From positions 620,001 to 684,000 of the forward strand of contig JACDDU010000001.1 of NCBI GenBank assembly GCA_013816845.1: DNA of 64,000 nucleotides. The letters are read 5' to 3'. Within the stretch, counting starts at the first letter, position 1, and every line of letters starts with the position of its first letter. Shown piece after piece: positions 37,036 through 45,863 of this stretch. The notes beneath the pieces were generated by a model. The model was not told where the DNA came from, made no database searches, and was given only the letters and a program-made list of their open reading frames with translations. The translations under genes and the position numbers were made by a program. The DNA is from Gammaproteobacteria bacterium. Its GTDB lineage: Bacteria; Pseudomonadota; Gammaproteobacteria; DSM-16500.

Positions 37036-38271
37036 TTAGCGTGCTGGCGCTGCTGTCGTCGTGGATGAAGTTGGCCGGCCCGCTTGCGTATTTTGAGCGG
37101 GCGCAACAGCGTTGGGTTGGTTATTCATTGCAGGTGATCCTGCTCTTGATTGATTACTGTTATTCAAGATTTGGGTTGGTGGGATACCCTGTCCATTTGT
37201 AGATGGATTCTGAATACCCGTAGGTCGATTGGGCATAATTGAAGGTTGATTAAGATTGCTTGTTGGTGGGGAGGTACCTGGGATAGTTGGAGCCCCGATC
37301 ATGGGACTACCTCCTGTGGGAACACCTTGATTCACGACTGGGCCACTTCGAGGTACGCCCTGATTAACCACAGATTGAGATGGAATACCTTGATTGATTA
37401 CATTGCCGGTTTGAGGAATGCCTTGATTTACTACCCCCCCCGTCTGAGGAATACCTTGGTTCACCACCGTGTTAGCTTGAGGAACACCCTGATTTATAAA
37501 AGTGCCGTTGCGTGGGAGGGGTTGACTGATACCAGAACCTGTTTGAGGAACGCCTTGGTTTACGGCATTCGTCTGGGGAACGCCTTGGTTTACAATACCG
37601 CCTGTTTGCGGGATACCTTGGTTGATGACACCACTTGTTTGCGGAATACCTTGGTTGATAACACCGCCCGTTTGCGGTATGCCCTGATAGTTCCCGACAT
37701 TAGGATTGTTTTGCATGTTCCCTTGCTGTAAAGCCGGGACAAAAGGTTGGTTGCCGGCGGGAGTCATATTTGGAACTTTTCCACCTAGGTCTCCTCCCTG
37801 GTTTTGCGTTTGAACCGGAGAGCCTGTCAACGCAGGTCCGCCGATGGGCGTTTGAGGCAATGCATTAGGTTGACCAGGAACGGGGTTGATTGGAGCCGGT
37901 GGGGCCAACATCTTCAGATTCCCCCCCTGATCAATGACTGTACCCCGTGTTGGGACGGTTGGCGTTGTTGTTTGGATCGGGTTGGAAAATGAAGTCTGTG
38001 GCGAGTTTATGGAAATAGCTGGAACATTTCCGATCGGTTGATTGACAACCGTGGAGGGATTAACCATCGGCGACCCCGCAGTTACAGCAGTTGATCCTGC
38101 AGACACAGAAGGATTAATAGTAGTGGGTTGTGTGACGATAGTTTGCGTTTGACTATTAACCCCACCGTTATCAGGAGAATAAACGCCCGCGGTGGATGTG
38201 GCCTGACCATAGCTGGTTGCTGATGTTATACTCGTGATCAGCATGCACACCGTAACGGTTTTTCGATTCAT
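37036..38271 (-). CDS. Exported low-complexity protein with 11-residue NQGIPQTG repeats
   Basis: I do not recognise a family. From the ATG at 38271, preceded by AGGAAA, the 411-residue product begins MNRKTVTVCMLITSITSA followed by TSYGQA, a Sec signal peptide. The mature protein is rich in Asn, Gln, Pro, Gly, Thr and Ser with hardly any charged residues. Its centre holds about 12 tandem copies of an 11-residue unit, consensus NQG(I/V)PQTGxV(I/V), encoded by 37311-37692. This composition suggests an unstructured, surface or periplasmic linker or adhesin-like protein. Cysteines are absent from the mature part. It is upstream of pepN with 28 bases between, though no functional link is known. Confidence 0.75.
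   Translation of the reverse strand: MNRKTVTVCMLITSITSATSYGQATSTAGVYSPDNGGVNSQTQTIVTQPTTINPSVSAGSTAVTAGSPMVNPSTVVNQPIGNVPAISINSPQTSFSNPIQTTTPTVPTRGTVIDQGGNLKMLAPPAPINPVPGQPNALPQTPIGGPALTGSPVQTQNQGGDLGGKVPNMTPAGNQPFVPALQQGNMQNNPNVGNYQGIPQTGGVINQGIPQTSGVINQGIPQTGGIVNQGVPQTNAVNQGVPQTGSGISQPLPRNGTFINQGVPQANTVVNQGIPQTGGVVNQGIPQTGNVINQGIPSQSVVNQGVPRSGPVVNQGVPTGGSPMIGAPTIPGTSPPTSNLNQPSIMPNRPTGIQNPSTNGQGIPPTQILNNSNQSRAGSPAMNNQPNAVAPAQNTQAGRPTSSTTTAAPAR
37311..37692 (-). repeat. Tandem 33-bp coding repeats
   Basis: About twelve imperfect 33-bp units encode NQG(I/V)PQTGxV(I/V). One unit (SQPLPRNGTFI) has diverged strongly, while others differ at one or two residues. Period is a multiple of three, so copy-number change keeps the frame. 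Confidence 0.85.
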
Positions 38272-38378
38272 ATCAAATTTCCTTTCAGTTATGATGCACG
38301 TGATTAAGTAAATGATAAACTTATTCATATCTTTGAGTAAATTGAATTTTTTGCCAATAAGACGAACGAGAGACGGAA

Positions 38379-39083
38379 ATGACCCAAAATTCAGATGGTG
38401 TAGAAATTGCTAAATTTTCGCAGATGGCAAGAAGCTGGTGGGACCCAGAAGGTGACCTTAAGACTTTACATCAAATTAACCCACTAAGATTAGGTTATAT
38501 ATTAGAAAAAATAAATGTCTCTAATTTGGATATCGTGGATGTAGGTTGCGGGGGCGGCATTTTATCAGAAGCACTTGCCGCAGCTGGCGCTAAAGTTACC
38601 GGTATTGATATGGGTCGAGATGTTATTGAAGTGGCTAAACTTCATCAATTTGAAAGTAAAAGTTCAGTCAAGTACCTCCAAATTGATGCTGACCTTTTTG
38701 CCGAAACTCATGCAGGTCAATTCGATGTCGTAACATGCCTTGAATTATTAGAGCATGTGCCAGATCCTGCAGCGATGATTGCAGCTTGTAGTAAATTATT
38801 AAAACCTACCGGGCATTTATTTTTTTCCACCCTAAACCGGAATTTAAAATCCTATATCTTTGCCATTCTTGGTGCTGAATATTTTTTAAAACTATTACCT
38901 AAAAATACCCATGACTACGCAAAATTCATTCGCCCCAGTGAGCTAGGTGAGTTTTTACGGAAAGCAGATATGACATTGCAAGAATTAAAAGGTATTCACT
39001 ATAATCCGTTTACGAGTAAATTTAAACTGACCCATGATATAGCAGTGAATTATTTAGGATATGCCACAAAAAATTTAAAGTGA
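38379..39083 (+). CDS. ubiG: Ubiquinone biosynthesis O-methyltransferase UbiG
   Basis: UbiG carries out both O-methylation steps of ubiquinone synthesis with S-adenosylmethionine. The 234-residue product shows the UbiG start FSQMARSWWDPEGDLKTLHQINPLRLGYI, the SAM-binding motif I VDVGCGGGILSEALA, motif post-I VTGIDMG, CLELLEHVPDP, and KNTHDYAKFIRPSELGEFLR. Its length matches the family (E. coli 240). It is divergent from the exported repeat protein and followed after 11 bases by a HAD phosphatase, the same order as in Pseudomonas. Confidence 0.96.
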   Translation: MTQNSDGVEIAKFSQMARSWWDPEGDLKTLHQINPLRLGYILEKINVSNLDIVDVGCGGGILSEALAAAGAKVTGIDMGRDVIEVAKLHQFESKSSVKYLQIDADLFAETHAGQFDVVTCLELLEHVPDPAAMIAACSKLLKPTGHLFFSTLNRNLKSYIFAILGAEYFLKLLPKNTHDYAKFIRPSELGEFLRKADMTLQELKGIHYNPFTSKFKLTHDIAVNYLGYATKNLK

Positions 39084-39094
39084 GTGATTTCTAA

Positions 39095-39748
39095 ATGAAT
39101 ACCAACCCCAAAGCAATTTTATTTGATTTAGATGGGACTTTATTAGATACAGCCCCAGATTTATGTTTTGCACTAAACGCTTTAAGAAAAGAATTTGGCT
39201 TAACAGAAATTAGCCTTGATGAAATCAAACCGTTTGTTGGACGCGGTGCCAAAAAAATGGTGAGCCACGTTTTAGGGCTTGCCGAAAATGATCCGGACAT
39301 AATGAAATTGCGAGAAAAATTTCTTTCTTTATACGACCAAAATATTGCCGAACGGACACGCTTTTTTCCGCAAATGGAACAAGTTATTAATCACTTAGAA
39401 TTAAACCAAATTCCTTGGGGCATAGTAACCAACAAACTAACTTATCATACGCATCGCTTATTAAAAGCATTAGATATTTTCAAACGAACTGCTTGTATCA
39501 TTTGTGGTGATACTTTGGCGCATGCTAAGCCTCATCCCCTGCCTATTCTGCATGCCTGTCATTTATTGAAAATCAGCCCGCCAGATTGTTTATATGTGGG
39601 CGATGCGGCAACTGATGTTGCCGCATCGAAGGCTGCAGGAACGCATGCGATTGTTGCCTTGTACGGTTATTTAGATGGCGAAGATCCACACCTTTGGCAA
39701 GCGGATTATTACATTAATGAACCTTTGGAATTACTGTCTTGGTTTTGA
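39095..39748 (+). CDS. gph: HAD-IA phosphatase, phosphoglycolate phosphatase / MupP type
   Basis: This 217-residue haloacid dehalogenase-type phosphatase has motif I FDLDGTLLDTAPDL with nucleophile Asp and acid Asp, motif II VTNK, the conserved Lys in CGDTLAHAKPHPLPIL, and motif IV YVGDAATDVAASKAAG. The family hydrolyses 2-phosphoglycolate. In Pseudomonas the gene next to ubiG is mupP, an N-acetylmuramic acid 6-phosphate phosphatase of cell-wall recycling, and the same order here leaves that function open. The choice between Gph and MupP cannot be made from motifs; presence of amgK and murU elsewhere in the genome would favour MupP. Confidence 0.85.
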   Translation: MNTNPKAILFDLDGTLLDTAPDLCFALNALRKEFGLTEISLDEIKPFVGRGAKKMVSHVLGLAENDPDIMKLREKFLSLYDQNIAERTRFFPQMEQVINHLELNQIPWGIVTNKLTYHTHRLLKALDIFKRTACIICGDTLAHAKPHPLPILHACHLLKISPPDCLYVGDAATDVAASKAAGTHAIVALYGYLDGEDPHLWQADYYINEPLELLSWF

Positions 39749-39765
39749 AAATATTGATTTGATTT

Positions 39766-40392
39766 TTAAATCTCAGCCATTTTAATCAGTTGAATACCCG
39801 CTAATTGCAATTCTCTTAAGGCGTTTTCGATGTCACCTGGATTTAACTCTACTCCTCGACAAGCATCGCTAATCAGTACAACATGAAACCCTAAATGAAC
39901 TGCATCCAATGCTGAATATTTTACGCAATAATCTGTGGCGAGACCCATCATGTAAATTGTTTGGATACCGAGATCATTTAGTAGATGAGCCAACCCAGTC
40001 GAACGTTGGTGAGCATTGTCAAAAAATGCGCTGTAGCTATCTAGCGTTCTATCTGTTCCTTTATAAACAATATATTTAATTTTTTTTTGATTTAAATCTG
40101 CATGGAGTGCGGCCCCCCGCGATTGTTGAACGCAATGAACAGGCCATATAATCTGGTCCAATCCCTCGAGTTTCACAATGTCCCCAATTTTGGAACCGGG
40201 GTTATTGATGACAAAGCTTGAATGATCGCTTGGATGCCAATCTTGGGTAGCAATGATCACATCAAACTTCGATTGTAACTGGTTAGCAAGGGGGATAATT
40301 TCATCGGCCAGAGGAACAGCAAGATTTCCGCCTTTGCAAAAATCATTTTGTAAATCAATCAATAGTAGTGCACAGTTTTTTTGCATCTCCAC
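39766..40392 (-). CDS. pncA: Nicotinamidase
   Basis: PncA hydrolyses nicotinamide to nicotinic acid for NAD salvage. The 208-residue isochorismatase-fold protein has the catalytic triad Asp (LLLIDLQNDF, D13), Lys (IVYKGTD) and Cys (GLATDYCVKYSALDAV), and the metal-binding ATQDWHPSDHSSF with Asp and two His. These decide for nicotinamidase over other isochorismatase-like hydrolases. It lies close to nadE, which works later in the same pathway, but on the opposite strand; ubiG-gph converge on it. Confidence 0.94.
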   Translation of the reverse strand: MEMQKNCALLLIDLQNDFCKGGNLAVPLADEIIPLANQLQSKFDVIIATQDWHPSDHSSFVINNPGSKIGDIVKLEGLDQIIWPVHCVQQSRGAALHADLNQKKIKYIVYKGTDRTLDSYSAFFDNAHQRSTGLAHLLNDLGIQTIYMMGLATDYCVKYSALDAVHLGFHVVLISDACRGVELNPGDIENALRELQLAGIQLIKMAEI

Positions 40393-40512
40393 CTCCTCCC
40401 TTTAAGCAGCCCCACGATAACGTGGCTTTTATCCAAGCGCAATAACATCCATAGCAGAATGAAGCCATTTTCTTTATGATAGACACCACACTGTTTCATT
40501 TCAGGTGAGAGG

Positions 40513-41406
40513 ATGAATCGACAAGACGATAACAAAAAACGAGAATCGACCGTACGCTTAAACTTTTTAACGACACTAAGTATTCAAGGGAAAGAGGTCA
40601 GTCGATTTCTGCAAGGTCAGCTAACTTGCGATGTGCTGCAGTTAGAAAATAATCACGGTCATTTTGGTGCCCACTGTACACCACAAGGCCGGGTTATCTT
40701 TTTATTTTATATTTTTAAAGAAAGTGATGAATTTTATTTATTATTACCCAAAGTCATGGCACCGATTGCAATACAAGCCTTAAAAAAATACGCAGCTTTT
40801 TATGCTGCAGATATTACAATTGTTGATAAGTTTATGATTTATGGTGTCTCCGGTCATCTTTTACTTGTTCATCCTCATCTTATTCGGATACCCATTGATT
40901 CCAATCGCTTTATCTACCTATCCTCGCTTAGCCAAGAACAAGCCTTATTAGAAAAATTGTTCAGCGAAAAAACTGAGATTAAAGAAACGGATTGGCATTT
41001 ACTCAATCTTGAAGCATGCATTCCATCAATTTATCCAGAAACAAGTCGTCAGTTTTTACCCCATGAAATTAATTTGCAACATTTAACTGCCCTTAGTTTT
41101 TCCAAGGGTTGCTACACAGGCCAAGAAATTATTGCTCGCATGCATTATCGTGGAAAATTAAAAATGCAACTTTACCAAGCGGTCATCCCAGATTGTACAG
41201 AGGTAAAACATGGTATACCTGTACATGCTGTGGTAAATGAAAAAGCTATTGTAGTTGGAAATATTGTAGATAGCGTAATTCAGAAAGAGCATTCATTATA
41301 TGCCTTATTCACACTTAATAAAAATTATATCAAAGAGCCTTTGTTTATTTTAATTGATCACCCGGTTTATTTAAATTTGATTACAGAAAGAGATTTGAAT
41401 CCATGA
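40513..41406 (+). CDS. ygfZ: Folate-binding protein YgfZ
   Basis: YgfZ/CAF17 proteins bind tetrahydrofolate and support repair or maturation of iron-sulfur enzymes such as MiaB. The 297-residue product has the T-protein (GcvT-like) fold start FLQGQLTCDVLQL and HCTPQGRVIFLFYIF, and the family signature K-G-C-Y-x-G-Q-E (SFSKGCYTGQEIIARMHYRGK) with its essential cysteine. It overlaps nadE by 4 bases (ATGA), so the two are translationally coupled, an uncommon pairing. The likely promoter lies between it and the divergent pncA. Confidence 0.92.
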   Translation: MNRQDDNKKRESTVRLNFLTTLSIQGKEVSRFLQGQLTCDVLQLENNHGHFGAHCTPQGRVIFLFYIFKESDEFYLLLPKVMAPIAIQALKKYAAFYAADITIVDKFMIYGVSGHLLLVHPHLIRIPIDSNRFIYLSSLSQEQALLEKLFSEKTEIKETDWHLLNLEACIPSIYPETSRQFLPHEINLQHLTALSFSKGCYTGQEIIARMHYRGKLKMQLYQAVIPDCTEVKHGIPVHAVVNEKAIVVGNIVDSVIQKEHSLYALFTLNKNYIKEPLFILIDHPVYLNLITERDLNP

Positions 41407-43025
41407 GTGACACTCTAAAAATTGTTCTTGCTCAACTTAACTTAAAAGTTGGTGACCTTCATTATAATTTAAAAAAACATGAACAAGCAGCACTTACTGC
41501 AAGAGATGAATTGCATGCTGACATAATCGTTTTTTCTGAATTAAGCTTAACGGGTTATTCACCTGAAGATTTATTATTTCGACCCGCCTTCATACAAGCA
41601 ACAGAAGATGCTCTTCGTCAGCTTCTCGCAACCATCACAGGTATTCACTGTGTAGTAGGACATCCACAAAAAATAAAAGACAAATTATTTAACGCATGTA
41701 CAGTTTTTTACAATGGACAAATTCTCGGTGTCTACCAGAAGCAAGTTTTACCTAATTATAGTATATTCGATGAATATCGCTATTTTTCTCCCGGTTCAAA
41801 ATTTTGTATAGTTGAAATAAAAAATATTCCCATTGGCTTATGCATTTGTGAAGACTTATGGGTCAATGAACCCGTTAAACAAGCATGCCAGAACGGAGCT
41901 CGACTTATTCTTTCTCCGAACGCTTCACCTTTTGAATTAAATAAACCACAACGACGGCTTGCAACTATCCGTGCCCGAGCACAAGATAATAAAGTTCCGA
42001 TACTTTATGCCAATCAAGTGGGCGGACAAGATGAATTAATTTTTGATGGCGGCAGCATGGCGATTGATGCAACGGGCACGTTGTTTGAATCCGCTTCTTT
42101 TTTTCAAGAAGCACTTTTACCCATCACTTTCACACTGCCAACCTTACATCATCAAAATAACGACGCGATAGATAAAAATTTATCAATGGATGCGGCTGTG
42201 TATCAAGCCTTGGTGTTAGGCGTTAAAGATTATGTTGAAAAAAATAATTTCAAAGATGTTTTGATTGGGTTGTCAGGCGGCATTGATTCAGCCCTAACAA
42301 CCACCATTGCCGTTGACGCATTGGGACCTCATCGTGTACGTGGTATTCTTATGCCATCTCGTTTTACTGCAGAGATCAGCAATCAAGACGCACTACTACT
42401 TGCAAAAAATTTAGGGATTGAAACTCAAACTATTTCAATTGAACCCACCTACGAGCAATTTCTAGCTACACTTGCAACCCATTTCCAAAATCATCCAAAA
42501 GATGCAACGGAAGAAAATATCCAAGCGCGCATTCGCGCAATTATTTTAATGGCTTTTTCTAATAAATTTGGCTCCCTTGTTTTATCCACAGGAAATCGAA
42601 GCGAACTTGCTGTGGGATATTGTACTTTATATGGTGACATGGCCGGGGGTTTTGCTGTTTTAAAAGATATTCCAAAAACTTTAGTCTATCAACTCACGCA
42701 TTTCCGTAATCAACTTAATGACGTAATCCCAGAGCGGATTATAACGCGACCGCCAACAGCTGAACTTGCTTTTAATCAACGAGACGAAGATAGCCTGCCA
42801 CCCTATCCAATTCTGGATGAAATCTTAAAGCTTTACTTGAACCATGAAAAAAGTATCGCAGAAATTATTGCTGCAGGATTTAATGAAAGCGAGGTCAATA
42901 AGGTTGTCAATTTGATTCGTAAAAACGAATATAAACGCCGACAAGCAGCCATCGGGCCCCGCATTAATTACAAAGCATTTGGACGTGATCGACGTTACCC
43001 TGTAGTAAATGGCTATAAGGGATAA
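41403..43025 (+). CDS. nadE: Glutamine-dependent NAD+ synthetase
   Basis: NadE makes NAD+ from nicotinic acid adenine dinucleotide using glutamine. The 540-residue product is the two-domain form. An N-terminal nitrilase-like glutaminase (about residues 1-250) has catalytic Glu in FSELSLTGYSPEDLLF, Lys in YQKQVLPNY and Cys in GLCICEDLWV. A C-terminal ATP-pyrophosphatase (about 270-540) has the P-loop LSGGIDSALTTTIAVDALG and LSTGNRSELAVGYCTLYGDMAGG. It can take nitrogen from glutamine without a separate glutaminase. With pncA nearby it forms a small NAD-salvage neighbourhood. Confidence 0.97.
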   Translation: MSDTLKIVLAQLNLKVGDLHYNLKKHEQAALTARDELHADIIVFSELSLTGYSPEDLLFRPAFIQATEDALRQLLATITGIHCVVGHPQKIKDKLFNACTVFYNGQILGVYQKQVLPNYSIFDEYRYFSPGSKFCIVEIKNIPIGLCICEDLWVNEPVKQACQNGARLILSPNASPFELNKPQRRLATIRARAQDNKVPILYANQVGGQDELIFDGGSMAIDATGTLFESASFFQEALLPITFTLPTLHHQNNDAIDKNLSMDAAVYQALVLGVKDYVEKNNFKDVLIGLSGGIDSALTTTIAVDALGPHRVRGILMPSRFTAEISNQDALLLAKNLGIETQTISIEPTYEQFLATLATHFQNHPKDATEENIQARIRAIILMAFSNKFGSLVLSTGNRSELAVGYCTLYGDMAGGFAVLKDIPKTLVYQLTHFRNQLNDVIPERIITRPPTAELAFNQRDEDSLPPYPILDEILKLYLNHEKSIAEIIAAGFNESEVNKVVNLIRKNEYKRRQAAIGPRINYKAFGRDRRYPVVNGYKG

Positions 43026-43124
43026 TGAATCGAAAGTTATTTCAATTTTATCCTATCCAAATTATTAATGTTTTAAGCGGTATCGTCTGAAGGATAGAAA
43101 TATAAAAAAAGAAAATGTTAATAT

Positions 43125-43170
43125 AAAAAATGGGATTTGACTATTAATATCAATGCTTAGTCAAATCCCA
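43125..43170 (-). terminator. Intrinsic terminator of bamD
   Basis: A perfect 13-bp stem (43131-43143 with 43158-43170) and 14-base loop is followed on the minus strand by six T residues (43130-43125). It begins 8 bases after the bamD stop. On the plus strand, after nadE, it lacks a T tract. Confidence 0.9.
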
Positions 43171-43177
43171 CTTCAAA

Positions 43178-43951
43178 TTAATTTACTGTCACTTTGCGAT
43201 TTGGATAATTATATTGCATTACTAGTAAAGTATCTTGCTCTTGTTTACTTAACCCCAACTTATGATAAGACTTAATCATTAAATCTAATGCATCAACTAC
43301 TGCGGGTGCGCCTTGATAATGAGCTACCACTTCACTTGCACGATTAGCAGCAGCTAAATAAGCTTTTCGATTGTAATAGTATTGTGCAACTTGTAAGTCA
43401 TGGTTTGCTAAAACGTTACGCAAATAAATGAGATATTGATGCGCTGAAGGAGTGTAGCGACTATTTGGGAAACTTCTCACTAATTCATTAAAGTCATTAT
43501 AAGCTTTTTGAATTTGGGTTAAATCACGTGTGGCAAGATCAACCACAAAAACGCGTTCGAGAATACCTAAGTTTTGATAATAATCAGCAATACCGCGCAT
43601 ATAATAGGCGTAATCAACGTGTGGATTAGCTGGATGTAAGCGAATAAACCGATCAGCCGCTGCGATTGATAATGCATAATCTTCTTTCATGTAATAAGCA
43701 TAAATCAAGTAAAGCTGAGCGTATTCAGTTTCCGGTCCATATGGATACTGAACATCTAATGCTTCAAAGCGTTTAACTGCTTCACTATAATTATTATCTT
43801 TGAGCGCCGTACGACCCTTTTCGTAAATTTGCTGTTGGGTTTCACCTTTATAGTTTTCCGAAGGTTCGTTGGGGGTTGCACATGCTGCAAGTAATAATAG
43901 GGGGAAAATACTTACAAGCAGCAGCTTAATAAAAGTTTTCATAAAACGCAT
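43178..43951 (-). CDS. bamD: Outer membrane assembly lipoprotein BamD
   Basis: BamD is the essential lipoprotein of the BAM complex that inserts beta-barrel proteins into the outer membrane. The 257-residue product has a lipoprotein signal (LLLLAAC, lipid-modified Cys around residue 24) followed by TPR-like helical repeats with the family motifs YEKGRTALKDNNYSEAVKRFEALDVQYPYGP, AQLYLIYAYYMKEDY and RFIRLHPANPHVDYAYYMRG. The start may be the ATG at 43951 or at 43942. It is divergent from rluD, the conserved proteobacterial arrangement, and ends in a strong terminator. Confidence 0.96.
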   Translation of the reverse strand: MRFMKTFIKLLLVSIFPLLLLAACATPNEPSENYKGETQQQIYEKGRTALKDNNYSEAVKRFEALDVQYPYGPETEYAQLYLIYAYYMKEDYALSIAAADRFIRLHPANPHVDYAYYMRGIADYYQNLGILERVFVVDLATRDLTQIQKAYNDFNELVRSFPNSRYTPSAHQYLIYLRNVLANHDLQVAQYYYNRKAYLAAANRASEVVAHYQGAPAVVDALDLMIKSYHKLGLSKQEQDTLLVMQYNYPNRKVTVN

Positions 43952-44043
43952 TCCAATACAGTCCTGTGACTTAAAAATAAAAGAGGCACTTTTCTAATGT
44001 AAAGTGGGTGCATTGTAAACTAAATTCTGTCATCATTCATGCA

Positions 44044-45027
44044 ATGAATCAGCCAAAAAAAAAAATAGAACAGCAGTTCATTATCCCTTCTGAATTTGCG
44101 ACCCTTCGCCTTGACCAAGCGCTTGCCAAGCTGCTGACGGATTATTCTCGTGTCCAAATAAAAACCTGGATTGATGCGGGAAATATCTTACTCAACAATC
44201 AATTAGCTAAAGCTAAAACAAAGCTTCGAGGTGGAGAAGCGGTTTCACTCAAGGCGGAATTTGAGGCACAAGCCGATTGGGAAGCTGAAGCGATTCCACT
44301 TCCTATTCTTTACGAAGATGAAGCTATTATCATCATTGATAAACCCGCGGGCATGGTTGTGCACCCTGGCACTGGGAATCAATCGCATACGATGTTAAAC
44401 GCTTTACTCCATCATGCACCGCAGCTTGCCTTACTGCCGCGCGTGGGGATTTTACATCGACTTGATAAAAACACGTCTGGTTTATTGTTAGTCGCTAAAA
44501 ACCATGCTTCTCATAAGTTTTTATCAGGTCAGTTAAAAAAGCGCTTAATTGGTCGCGAGTACCAAACCATTGTCAATGGACTTTTCATTAGCGGTGGAAC
44601 CGTTTCAGCTCCCATTGGCCGCCACCCTACTAAACGCCAGCAAATGGCTGTGGTTCCTTTGTCGCTGGGCAAAGAAGCGATTACGCATTACCGCGTCATG
44701 GAAAAGTATCGATCGCATACAAGACTTAAAATTACTTTAGAAACAGGACGTACCCATCAAATACGCGTTCATATGCATCATTTACGTCATAGTGTGGTTG
44801 GTGATCCAACTTATGCAGGACGCTTGCAGTTTGCTAAAGGATTGACGGAAGAATTAAAAAATGAAATTAAACTTTTTAAACGTCAAGCACTCCATGCCTA
44901 TCGTTTAACATTCATACATCCTGATACAGAATTGGAAGTAAGCTTTGAAAGTAAAATCCCGTCCGATTTTCAGCAACTTATTACCGCCTTAAAAAAAGAC
45001 AATCAACAAAAGACTTCCCGTCACTAA
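44044..45027 (+). CDS. rluD: 23S rRNA pseudouridine synthase D
   Basis: RluD makes pseudouridines in helix 69 of 23S rRNA, important for ribosome assembly. An N-terminal S4 domain (LRLDQALAKLLTDYSRVQIKTWIDAG) is followed by the RluA-type catalytic domain with IIIDKPAGMVVHPGTGN, the catalytic aspartate in GILHRLDKNTSGLLLVAKN, and TGRTHQIRVHMHHLRHSVVGDP. The ATG at 44044 gives 327 residues, close to E. coli RluD (326); a longer frame from 44008 is less likely. Position beside bamD and before pgeF identifies it as RluD among RluA-family paralogues. Confidence 0.95.
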   Translation: MNQPKKKIEQQFIIPSEFATLRLDQALAKLLTDYSRVQIKTWIDAGNILLNNQLAKAKTKLRGGEAVSLKAEFEAQADWEAEAIPLPILYEDEAIIIIDKPAGMVVHPGTGNQSHTMLNALLHHAPQLALLPRVGILHRLDKNTSGLLLVAKNHASHKFLSGQLKKRLIGREYQTIVNGLFISGGTVSAPIGRHPTKRQQMAVVPLSLGKEAITHYRVMEKYRSHTRLKITLETGRTHQIRVHMHHLRHSVVGDPTYAGRLQFAKGLTEELKNEIKLFKRQALHAYRLTFIHPDTELEVSFESKIPSDFQQLITALKKDNQQKTSRH

Positions 45028-45073
45028 AATTTATATGATATAAAAAATCAACTTTTAATTGATAGAAAATGAC

Positions 45074-45793
45074 ATGAAGTTTATTCAACCCACCTGGCCT
45101 GCTCCGGCTCATATTAAAGCGTATACAACAACTCGTTCCAGCTGGGGTACGCATTATCATCCAGCAGATGATGCAGAAAAAAACTTGGCTTACTTGGAAG
45201 ACCATAAAAAACTAAAAGCGCTACTTGAACTTCCCAATGATCCTATTTGGATTTCTCAAACGCATAGCACAACTGCTATTACTGCAACGGGTGTGCATAA
45301 AAACACGGTTGCTGATGCCTCTCTCACCACAGAAAAAAATCAAGTTTGTGTTGTCATGACTGCAGACTGCTTACCCATTCTTGTGACGACGACAGATGGA
45401 AGTCATGTGGCTGCTATTCATGCCGGTTGGCGTGGCTTATCAAAAGGAATTGTAGAAAATACTTTAAGCCAAATGTCCTGCGACAAGGAAAAGCTTTTAA
45501 TTTGGCTAGGGCCTGCTATTGGACCTTCGCATTTTGAAGTTGGAGAGGATGTCTATTCAGCTTTTGTTAGCCAGAATTCGCAAGCCGCCAAAGGTTTTCA
45601 ATCTCTTTCCACCGGTAAATACTTAGCCAATTTATATGCGCTCGCTAAAATCCGTTTAAATCAGCTTGGTGTAAACCATATTTATGGCGGTGATTTTTGT
45701 ACCTATACCCAATCTGACTTGTTTTTTTCCTATCGTCGCGATCAAGGGCATGTCGGTCGAATGGCAAGTCTAATTTGGATTGCGGAAGATTAA
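45074..45793 (+). CDS. pgeF: Peptidoglycan editing factor PgeF (YfiH)
   Basis: PgeF/YfiH removes wrongly incorporated L-Ser from peptidoglycan precursors; the family was formerly called multicopper polyphenol oxidase. The product has about 239 residues from the ATG at 45074, with the conserved WISQTHSTT, VVMTADCLPILVTT (Cys) and AAIHAGWRGLSKGIVENTL (His) metal-site motifs, GPAIGPSHFEVGEDV, and a C-terminal SYRRDQGHVGRMASLIWI. The rluD-pgeF order is conserved in Gammaproteobacteria and the gap here is 46 bases, so they are likely one transcript. Confidence 0.93.
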   Translation: MKFIQPTWPAPAHIKAYTTTRSSWGTHYHPADDAEKNLAYLEDHKKLKALLELPNDPIWISQTHSTTAITATGVHKNTVADASLTTEKNQVCVVMTADCLPILVTTTDGSHVAAIHAGWRGLSKGIVENTLSQMSCDKEKLLIWLGPAIGPSHFEVGEDVYSAFVSQNSQAAKGFQSLSTGKYLANLYALAKIRLNQLGVNHIYGGDFCTYTQSDLFFSYRRDQGHVGRMASLIWIAED

Positions 45794-45863
45794 TCAAAAT
45801 ATGCTACACTAACCCACTTTATTTGTGCCTATAAATCATCCGAATTTGCGAGGATCGTGTAAA

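Noticed and set aside
37311-37692. Tandem repeats considered as a CRISPR array
   Set aside because: The units are contiguous 33-bp coding repeats with no unique spacers and no cas genes nearby.
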